NCBI GenBank assembly: GCA_028527945.1
Contig: JAQQAK010000206.1
Location: 1-5,231 of the forward strand
Length of the DNA: 5,231 nucleotides
Direction: 5' to 3'
DNA from: Spirochaetaceae bacterium
GTDB lineage: Bacteria; Spirochaetota; Spirochaetia; UBA9216
In this document: one piece after another, positions 1 through 5,231 of the stretch
How positions within the stretch are numbered: position 1 is the stretch's first letter
Layout of the letters: each line of letters starts with the position of its first letter
Position numbers and translations under genes: made by a program
The notes under the pieces: generated by a model
What the model saw: only the letters and a program-made list of their open reading frames with translations
What the model was told of the DNA's origin: nothing
Database searches by the model: none

Positions 1-650
1 ATGAAAATGAGATCATGAGAGAATTAAATATTCCGGGATTAGATGTTCAAATAGAACAGCACTCACATTTTCTTTCTTATCTTCACAGACAGGCAGAGTT
101 ACTCAAGCAGAATAATTTTGAAAAAATTACAGAACTTGAAAGAGAGCTTTTATTTTGGTGGGTTCAACATATAAATATTTATGATACCGATACGTTTATG
201 GATAAAAATTGGTATAGCGGAATGTTTAGACAAGCAAAAAGAGCTGAGGATATTGCCTGGATTATAAATAAAACTGGAAATAAAGATATAGATTCTGAGC
301 ACAATCTTTTTATAAAAATGATATTCGAAATGAAGTATTTAAATAACTCTGAAACTAATGCTGCGGCCTATAAAGCTGAAGCATTAAATGAGATAAGCTC
401 CATTATAGATTTTGCGACTAAACATTTTAATCATGAAGAAGAGCTTATGTCTAACGCTAAAATGGAAATTTTTGAATGGCATAAAAAGGATCATAAAAAA
501 ATTATTGATGGTCTTAATTCTTATAAAAAAGCTATTGAAGATGGAGTAATGGATTTTTCAGAACAATTTAGAGATTTGATCCTGCAATGGTGGATTTTAC
601 ATACAAACAGTTTAGATTATGAGACCTTTGGAGCGGACTATGAGAAGTGA
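1..650 (+). CDS. Tandem bacteriohemerythrin (5'-partial, start lies upstream of window)
   Basis: Hemerythrin domains are four-helix bundles with a non-heme di-iron site that binds O2 (in some family members NO). Numbering is from the Met codon at base 15. Domain 2 (about 90-205) is complete: helix A DxxEH (H96), helix B HFNHEE with H137 and E141, helix C HKKDH (H156, H160), helix D H196 with D201. Domain 1 is only partly visible: a helix-B tail E-N-E-I-M, helix C with H16, and helix D with H52 and D57. The tail aligns without gaps with E-E-E-L-M of domain 2. The Met at 15 is therefore an internal helix-B residue rather than the start: the frame is open to base 1 and there is no convincing ribosome site before it. 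Domain 1 has Gln12 where the first helix-C His is expected. No signal peptide or membrane segment is visible, so it is probably cytoplasmic, though the true N-terminus is unseen. Its last 11 bases overlap the ABC gene, implying co-transcription. Role in the operon is unknown; O2 or NO sensing, storage or protection is inference. Confidence 0.88.
   Translation, partial: ENEIMRELNIPGLDVQIEQHSHFLSYLHRQAELLKQNNFEKITELERELLFWWVQHINIYDTDTFMDKNWYSGMFRQAKRAEDIAWIINKTGNKDIDSEHNLFIKMIFEMKYLNNSETNAAAYKAEALNEISSIIDFATKHFNHEEELMSNAKMEIFEWHKKDHKKIIDGLNSYKKAIEDGVMDFSEQFRDLILQWWILHTNSLDYETFGADYEK
630..633 (+). promoter_or_regulatory. Shine-Dalgarno GGAG for the ABC gene
   Basis: GGAG lies 6 bases before the ATG at 640, inside the end of the hemerythrin gene. 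The in-frame ATG at 619 has no comparable purine-rich site upstream, so this site decides the start at 640. Its position within the previous gene suggests translational coupling. Confidence 0.65.
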
Positions 651-2769
651 GCAGATCTCTTGGGATAATATCGGTATAGAAAATTTAAGTTCTAATTCAG
701 CCATAGCCAGTTGTCTAATTCCGTTGCTGGATGCTCTTGGTTGGAGAGGAATGAAAACAGATATAGCTGAGGCTATTTCATATAATCATGATGAAATGAA
801 TATCGAAGACTTACTTAAAACTATAGCAAATTTAAGATTTGAAGGTCGCGTTCATAAAAGGATGAAGGACTCTGATATTAAAAATAATTTTCCTTGTCTA
901 TGTGTGTCTAAGAAAGAGGTTTATACAATTGTAAGTTATGATACTAAAGAAGGATTCTACGCGTATGACGGAAATAATAATATTTATACTAAATTAAAAA
1001 AGCTTCCAGGAAGGCGTAAAATTCTAACCTTTAGACCACTTGATGAAAGCAGATATTCTTATCTTAAGCCACAACAGAACTGGTTTAGACAAATACTTCA
1101 AAGATTTAGAACTGAATTTACTTATGGTGCAATTCTTTCATTTTTTATGACATTGTTTTCTTTAGCTACTCCATTTTTTGTTATGCTGATGATTTCTCAG
1201 ATGCAGACAGCTGATAATACTGAGACACTCTTTTACCTTGGCGCTGCAATTGCAGTTTTTATAATTGCCATGAATGGACTCAAGGGGCTAAGAACAGCAC
1301 TTTTTAGCAACCTTTCAGAACGTTTGGGAAATATTATAAGTAATGAAGTGTTCAGAAGACTTCTTTATTTATCTCCTCAGTATACTGAAGTAGCATCTGT
1401 ACAACAGCAGGCAAATAGAGTACGTGATTTTGAAACTATTAAAAGCTTTTTCTCAGGAGCGGCATTTACCAGTCTTATTGACGCGCCTTTATCTCTTATT
1501 TTACTTATAGGTCTGACATTCATTGCAGGTCCAGTTGTTATTATCCCTATTTTTTCAATAGGAGTTTTTATAGCATTATCAGCTTATTATTACAGAGTTT
1601 ACCGGAACATTGTTGCAAAAAATTCTGTATCAAAATCTGCGCAGGCTAGTATTTCTAATGAAATGATTGAGAAGCTGTCTGAAATACGTAAATCAGGGCA
1701 CGCGGATTTTTGGTTTAAAAAATATTCAGAAGTATCTTCAGAATCCTGGAAATATAATATACAGGAATCAGCATATCTGAGTAAAATAAATATTTCTGCC
1801 AAGACAATATCATCCATTACATTAATTCTAAGTGTTGGTTTTTCGGCTATTCAAGTTATGAATGGAAACATGACAGGCGGCGCGTTGTTCGCGACTTTTT
1901 TATTAGTTAGCCGGGCACTTTCTCCAATAGGTAATGGATATTCAGCTTTTAGCCAATTCAGTAAATATCAAAAAAGTGTCAGGCAGTTAAACCGGCTAAT
2001 GGCAATGCCTATTGAGATTCGTCCTAAAACCATAGTCAGTTTACATAAGCAAATGGAAGGTTCCATAAATTTTCGAAATGTATTTTTGAAGTATGGAAAA
2101 GAAAATTTTCCAGTTCTTATGAATCTTTCTTTTAAAGTTAACCCTCATGAAATGCTTGCTATTTCAGGACATGGTGGCGGGGGGAAGTCTTCAATTCTAA
2201 AACTCATACTTGGTATGTATAAACCCTTAAGTGGTAATATTTTAATTGATAATATGAATCTTAAACAAATTGATGTAATCCGGCTTCGTAAATCAATATC
2301 ATATATTCCATCTGGGAATTATTTATTTTCAGGAACCTTGCGTACAAATCTTCTTATGGCAAAATCAGATGCCACAGAGCTTCAAATACGAAGATCTCTA
2401 ATTGAAACAGGTATTGTTGATATTATTGATGAGCTTCCAGAAGATTTGGATACAGATATCTCTAATTTACCACCTGCTTTGAATCAACCATGGTTTTTTA
2501 AACTTTTACATTTTAGTCAGGCTATGTTGAGAGATTCTCCTATCTGCCTAATTGATGAGTTGGAACAGAATTTAACTGAAAATCAACTTGAGAACTTAAT
2601 ACCAGTTTTGGCTGAATTAAAACAGCAAACAACAATTATTGCTATAACATCGAATCCTAAAATAATCAGTATAGCTGATTCACTACTTGTTATTGATAAC
2701 GGTCGAACTTTGAAATATGGATCAGTTAAAGAGCTTGGTGTGGAAGTTATAAATGAGGTGAACTTGTGA
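640..2769 (+). CDS. Type I secretion ABC permease/ATPase, LssB/LapB-like, with degenerate nucleotide-binding domain
   Basis: Inner-membrane component of a type I secretion system, 709 aa from the ATG at 640; an in-frame ATG at 619 would add seven residues but lacks a ribosome site. Residues 1 to about 130 resemble a peptidase-C39-like domain without the Cys/His catalytic pair, which in relatives binds substrate rather than cutting it. The membrane domain (about 155-440) has several hydrophobic segments and type I exporter hallmarks: RVRDFETIKSFFSG followed by SLIDAPLSLILL, and LLVSRALSPIG. The ATPase domain has a good Walker A (GHGGGGKSS, Lys516) and a Walker B with Asp639-Glu640. The other motifs are eroded: Ser558 at the Q-loop (YIPSGNYLF), LNQPW near 614 where LSGGQ is expected, QNLT instead of a SALD-type D-loop, and Ser671 in place of the H-loop His. 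There is no frameshift, so it looks like a maintained gene, perhaps the non-canonical half of a heterodimer. It overlaps the HlyD gene by 4 bases. Confidence 0.92.
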   Translation: MRSEQISWDNIGIENLSSNSAIASCLIPLLDALGWRGMKTDIAEAISYNHDEMNIEDLLKTIANLRFEGRVHKRMKDSDIKNNFPCLCVSKKEVYTIVSYDTKEGFYAYDGNNNIYTKLKKLPGRRKILTFRPLDESRYSYLKPQQNWFRQILQRFRTEFTYGAILSFFMTLFSLATPFFVMLMISQMQTADNTETLFYLGAAIAVFIIAMNGLKGLRTALFSNLSERLGNIISNEVFRRLLYLSPQYTEVASVQQQANRVRDFETIKSFFSGAAFTSLIDAPLSLILLIGLTFIAGPVVIIPIFSIGVFIALSAYYYRVYRNIVAKNSVSKSAQASISNEMIEKLSEIRKSGHADFWFKKYSEVSSESWKYNIQESAYLSKINISAKTISSITLILSVGFSAIQVMNGNMTGGALFATFLLVSRALSPIGNGYSAFSQFSKYQKSVRQLNRLMAMPIEIRPKTIVSLHKQMEGSINFRNVFLKYGKENFPVLMNLSFKVNPHEMLAISGHGGGGKSSILKLILGMYKPLSGNILIDNMNLKQIDVIRLRKSISYIPSGNYLFSGTLRTNLLMAKSDATELQIRRSLIETGIVDIIDELPEDLDTDISNLPPALNQPWFFKLLHFSQAMLRDSPICLIDELEQNLTENQLENLIPVLAELKQQTTIIAITSNPKIISIADSLLVIDNGRTLKYGSVKELGVEVINEVNL
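2755..2760 (+). promoter_or_regulatory. Shine-Dalgarno GAGGTG for the HlyD gene
   Basis: GAGGTG is 5 bases before the GTG start at 2766, within the last codons of the ABC gene. It supports the GTG start, which overlaps the ABC stop in a GTGA arrangement, rather than the ATG at 2787. Confidence 0.7.
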
Positions 2770-3740
2770 ACGATACAAAAACTAAAATGCAGCTGTTATC
2801 AAGATCTGTTCTTCAGCAAGAAGCCAGCAGTATCAGAGTTTTAAAGATAATTATAGTTTTTATAGTTTTAGTAACAGGATTTTTTATCTATTGGTCTACA
2901 AATGTTCCTCTGAATGAAGTTGTTATTGCAGAAGGAAAGATTCAACCACTTGAAGGTATAGCTTATATTCAGCATTTGAGTGGTGGCAAAATTATAGAAG
3001 CCCATGTTCAAGAAAGAACTTTTGTAGAAAAAGGTGATATTCTTTTTAGATTGGACAGTACACTTCTTGAATATTCATTAAAACAAAAATCTTCTGAATT
3101 ATATTATTTAAGAATACAGCGAAATCTTCTTATACAAGAACTTGAAATACAGAAAAATCTGTATGAACAGCAGCTTATTTCTATTGTTGAATATTTAGAT
3201 TTACAACGTGAAATAGCAAGCATTCGTGGAAAAATAATATTAGCTGAACAACAGATAGAACAATACAAAAGACGAGAACAAGAAATGGTTGTATACGCAC
3301 CAATAAACGGTACTATTCATGATACCGGAACTCATGGTGTCGGCACTATTATTGAACCTGGAGAAACAGTTTTTACTATAATTCCGAAAGACGCAAAGTT
3401 TTACGCGCAAATAAATATTGCGGCTAGCCAGATAGGTGCAATAAAGCCTGGACTTCCTGTTGTTTTAAAATTCAGCGCGTATAATTTTGCGCGCTATGGT
3501 GGTATGAATACTAATTTTAAAGAGTTCTCCGCAACAACTTTTTATGATCAAAAAGGAGAACCATATTATCAGGGCATTGTTGAACTTCCCAGAAATTATC
3601 TTGGAAATAATCCGGAAGAATTGCCAGTTTTTCAAGGCATGACTGTATCCGCAGAAATTCTTACCGGGACCAAAACACTTTTTGAATATCTATTTTTACC
3701 AGTAAAAGCTTCACTGGATTCTGCGTTCAGTGAACCATAA
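2766..3740 (+). CDS. HlyD-family type I secretion periplasmic adaptor (membrane fusion protein), short hairpin
   Basis: Bridges the inner-membrane ABC protein to a TolC-like outer-membrane channel. It is 324 aa from a GTG start. Order of parts: a short cytoplasmic N-terminus, one membrane anchor (about 24-44, hydrophobic run ending in FFIYWS), the first lipoyl half (about 56-97, with GKIQPLEG, IQHLSGGKI and V87-EKGD), an alpha-helical hairpin (about 98-174) whose turn has the family-like QLISIVEYLDLQREI, the second lipoyl half (about 175-205, APINGTI and EPGETVFTIIP), a beta-barrel region (about 206-305), and a C-terminal GMTVSAEILTGTKTLFEYLFLPV, typical of HlyD proteins. Usual HlyD/LapC-type adaptors are roughly 390-480 aa; the shortfall here is in the hairpin, about 35-40 residues per arm. 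Start and stop overlap or abut both neighbours, so it belongs to the same operon. No outer-membrane partner is seen in the window. Confidence 0.94.
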   Translation: MNDTKTKMQLLSRSVLQQEASSIRVLKIIIVFIVLVTGFFIYWSTNVPLNEVVIAEGKIQPLEGIAYIQHLSGGKIIEAHVQERTFVEKGDILFRLDSTLLEYSLKQKSSELYYLRIQRNLLIQELEIQKNLYEQQLISIVEYLDLQREIASIRGKIILAEQQIEQYKRREQEMVVYAPINGTIHDTGTHGVGTIIEPGETVFTIIPKDAKFYAQINIAASQIGAIKPGLPVVLKFSAYNFARYGGMNTNFKEFSATTFYDQKGEPYYQGIVELPRNYLGNNPEELPVFQGMTVSAEILTGTKTLFEYLFLPVKASLDSAFSEP

Positions 3741-3744
3741 GGAG
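3739..3744 (+). promoter_or_regulatory. Strong Shine-Dalgarno AAGGAG for the repeat-protein gene
   Basis: AAGGAG begins inside the TAA stop of the HlyD gene and ends 5 bases before the ATG at 3750. It is the best ribosome site in the window, consistent with high expression of a structural or secreted product, and it is the main evidence that the + strand repeat frame is a real gene. Confidence 0.85.
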
Positions 3745-3749
3745 TAAAT

Positions 3750-5231
3750 ATGGCAGAGAATAATAGTGAAAATAACGAAAACAAATCACAACCTCTTGAG
3801 AATGAACATATTGAAAATTTAGAACACGCACTGGACGCAAAAGAATATGGTGAAATAGAAGCCGAAGGTGAATTGGATGACGCAGCTCACCCTGTAGAAG
3901 AAGAGGCTACAATTTCTTTTGAGTCAGAAATCATAGATGAAACAGGTGGCGCGTCTGGAATAAGAATTGAGAATGAACAGGAAATCGAAGATGAAATAGA
4001 AGAAACAGAATTCGATAGAGAACTTGTACCTGAAGAAGGTATTAGTTCAGAACAGTTGGCTGGAACAGAAATAGGTGCAGGAGCTGAAATAGAATCTTTA
4101 GTTATACCAGAGCTTGACTCTGAAGCAGAAGTTGAAACAGGTTCCGGCGATAGATCTGGACTTAGGATAGATGCTGAAGCAGGAAGTGATATAGAGGGTG
4201 AATCAGTAAATGGAAGTAGCAGCGGTTCTGGAACAGAATCTGAAACAGACACTACAACTGGAGCGGAAAGTGGAACTGGTTCAGGAAGTGGCACAGACAC
4301 TGATGTCGAGGCAGGTATCGGATCTGGAGCTGGAACAGACACTGATGCTGGAATTGGGACTGGTGGTAATGATAGAACAGATACAGAAGAGAGTACAAGT
4401 ACGGGCACTGGAGCTGGCTCTGGAACAGGAGAAGGAGCTGACTCAGAGGGAGCAAGTGGTTCAGCCGCAGGAATAGAAACTGGAGCTATGAGTGGCGCAG
4501 ATTCTGGATTTGGAGAAAGTCCTGTAAGTGATAGTGGCGTTGGCTCTGGTACAGGAACAGGAGCAGAAGTTGGAACAGGAGCTGAAAGTGGATCTATAGA
4601 AGGCACTGAAACTGGCTCAGACAGCGGAGCAGAATTAGGTAGTGGAGCTGGCTCTGGAACAGGCGCTGGAGCTGGAACAGAAAGCGGATCTGGAGAAGGT
4701 ACTGAAACTGGCTCAGGCAACGGAGCAGACTCAGGCAGCGGAGTAGATTCTGGATTTGGAGAAAGTCCTGTAAGTGGTAGTGGCGTTGGCTCTGGTATAG
4801 GTACAGGAGCTGGCACGGAGATAGGAAGTGGTTCTGCAGCAGGAATAGGAACTGGCGCTATGAGTGGAGCAGGTTCTGGAGTTGGAGTAGGAACAGAAGT
4901 TGGAACAGGAGCTGAAAGTGAATCTATAGAAGGTACTGAAATTGGCTCAGGCAGCGGAGATGATTCAGGTAGTGGAACAGAAACTGGTAGTGGCATTGGT
5001 TCTGATAGTGGAAATGGAGTTGGGACAGGAATAGAACCAGATATAGAAAGCGGAACTGAATCTGGAACAGAATCTGGAACTGAATCCGAATCCGAATCTG
5101 AAACTGAAACTGAATCTGAATCTGAATCTGAATCTGAATCTGAATCTGAATCTGAATCTGAATCTGAATCTGAATCTGAATCTGAATCTGAATCTGAATC
5201 TGAATCTGAATCTGAATCTGAATCTGAATCT
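3750..5231 (+). CDS. Giant acidic Gly/Ser/Thr/Glu repeat protein, putative type I-secreted adhesin (3'-partial)
   Basis: The frame is open for 494 codons to the window edge without a stop. Three zones are visible. Residues 1-154 are acidic and mixed, starting MAENNSENNENK, with the only Lys (12 and 31) and His residues. Residues 155-434 are low-complexity Gly/Ser/Thr/Ala/Glu with a few recurring phrases such as DSGFGESPVS, SAAGI and EVGTGAES. Residues 435-494 begin as Glu-Ser-Gly-Thr units and become pure Glu-Ser. There is no Cys or Trp, and no Lys, Arg or His after Arg209. No N-terminal signal peptide is visible, which fits a type I substrate carrying its signal at the C-terminus. The gene lies 9 bases after the adaptor gene, so cargo of this exporter is the natural inference; an extended stalk or matrix protein ending in folded or RTX domains is likely but unseen. 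No LapG-type TAAG/PAAG cleavage motif was recognised near the N-terminus; DDAAHP is the closest double-Ala. Confidence 0.85.
   Translation, partial: MAENNSENNENKSQPLENEHIENLEHALDAKEYGEIEAEGELDDAAHPVEEEATISFESEIIDETGGASGIRIENEQEIEDEIEETEFDRELVPEEGISSEQLAGTEIGAGAEIESLVIPELDSEAEVETGSGDRSGLRIDAEAGSDIEGESVNGSSSGSGTESETDTTTGAESGTGSGSGTDTDVEAGIGSGAGTDTDAGIGTGGNDRTDTEESTSTGTGAGSGTGEGADSEGASGSAAGIETGAMSGADSGFGESPVSDSGVGSGTGTGAEVGTGAESGSIEGTETGSDSGAELGSGAGSGTGAGAGTESGSGEGTETGSGNGADSGSGVDSGFGESPVSGSGVGSGIGTGAGTEIGSGSAAGIGTGAMSGAGSGVGVGTEVGTGAESESIEGTEIGSGSGDDSGSGTETGSGIGSDSGNGVGTGIEPDIESGTESGTESGTESESESETETESESESESESESESESESESESESESESESESESESESES
4212..5051 (+). repeat. Imperfect Gly/Ser/Thr/Glu-coding repeat region with long internal duplications
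   Basis: Short in-frame units such as GGA-ACA-GAA, AGT-GGA and TCT-GGA recur throughout. Three longer duplicated blocks stand out: 4455-4499 with 4827-4871 (5 mismatches in 45), 4500-4562 with 4746-4808 (3 in 63), and 4566-4619 with 4896-4949 (3 in 54). Spacings between copies are 372, 246 and 330 bases, all multiples of three but unequal, so the blocks were shuffled rather than copied as one unit. Confidence 0.85.
5052..5231 (+). repeat. In-frame tandem repeat: 12-base units grading into a perfect (GAATCT)n array
   Basis: From 5052 there are three 12-base units of the form GGAACNGAATCY (Gly-Thr-Glu-Ser), the last running into hexamers at 5082. The hexamers at 5082-5111 carry single-base variants (two GAATCC, one GAATCT, two GAAACT). 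From 5112 to the window end there are 20 perfect GAATCT copies encoding Glu-Ser. The array continues past the window, so its full length is unknown. Any unit gain or loss keeps the reading frame. Confidence 0.95.

Noticed and set aside
619..639. ATG at 619 as the start of the ABC gene.
   Set aside because: No purine-rich site precedes it, whereas the ATG at 640 has GGAG 6 bases upstream; the extra seven residues add no recognisable part. It cannot be fully excluded.
1599..1817. Minus-strand frame of 72 codons.
   Set aside because: It lies wholly inside the ABC gene membrane-domain coding region, with no domain and no supporting start context.
3474..3495. Inverted repeat AGCGCG / CGCGCT with a 10-base loop, resembling a terminator stem.
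   Set aside because: It lies inside the adaptor coding sequence within the beta-barrel region, has no following T-run, and is well explained by Ser-Ala and Ala-Arg codons.
4210..4476. Short + strand frame of 88 codons and a minus-strand frame of 67 codons (4252-4455) within the repeat.
   Set aside because: Both are low-complexity alternative readings of the same repeat units, with no ribosome site and no recognisable domain.
3887..4996. Long minus-strand open frame of 369 codons, rich in Pro, Ser, Val and Glu (PVPEPAPLP-like repeats).
   Set aside because: It is the mirror of the + strand Gly/Ser/Thr/Glu repeat: repeated GGA, ACA and TCT codons read backwards out of frame give Pro/Val/Ser codons and no stops. 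The + strand frame has an ideal ribosome site, follows the operon and extends beyond both ends of this frame.
5052..5231. CRISPR-like or intergenic satellite interpretation of the repeat array.
   Set aside because: The units are contiguous without spacers, of 6 or 12 bases, and keep the reading frame of the upstream gene, so it is a coding tandem repeat.

Overview
The window is a tightly packed, single-strand (+) gene block from an AT-rich Gram-negative bacterium. The Gram-negative call rests on a type I secretion ABC protein followed by an HlyD-family periplasmic adaptor, a pair that only makes sense with an outer membrane. The species cannot be read from the sequence. Tandem bacteriohemerythrins are common in anaerobic or microaerophilic groups such as spirochaetes and Desulfovibrio relatives, which is a weak hint only.

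Layout: (1) 1-650, the 3' part of a tandem hemerythrin (O2/NO-binding di-iron) protein whose start lies before the window; (2) 640-2769, a type I secretion ABC protein with an N-terminal peptidase-C39-like domain, overlapping gene 1 by 11 bases; (3) 2766-3740, an HlyD-type membrane fusion protein, overlapping gene 2 by 4 bases; (4) 3750-5231 and beyond, the 5' part of a very acidic, repetitive Gly/Ser/Thr/Glu protein that is most likely the secreted substrate, for example a giant surface adhesin or matrix protein. Each downstream gene has its own Shine-Dalgarno sequence. No intergenic gap exceeds 9 bases, so there is no room for an internal intergenic promoter or terminator. The promoter is presumably upstream and the terminator downstream of the window.

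How it would work: genes 2 and 3 form the inner-membrane and periplasmic parts of a type I secretion channel. A TolC-like outer-membrane protein is needed but not visible. Gene 4 directly follows and is the obvious candidate cargo. Its C-terminus, where a type I signal and any RTX repeats would sit, is outside the window.

Most notable points: the ABC protein keeps Walker A and the Walker B Asp-Glu pair but has lost the Q-loop Gln, the LSGGQ signature, the D-loop Asp and the H-loop His, so it looks like the degenerate half of a heterodimeric exporter. The HlyD adaptor has a very short coiled-coil hairpin. The first hemerythrin domain has Gln in place of one iron-ligand His. The putative cargo ends in the window with 20 perfect copies of a 6-base in-frame repeat encoding Glu-Ser, grown next to an older 12-base repeat.
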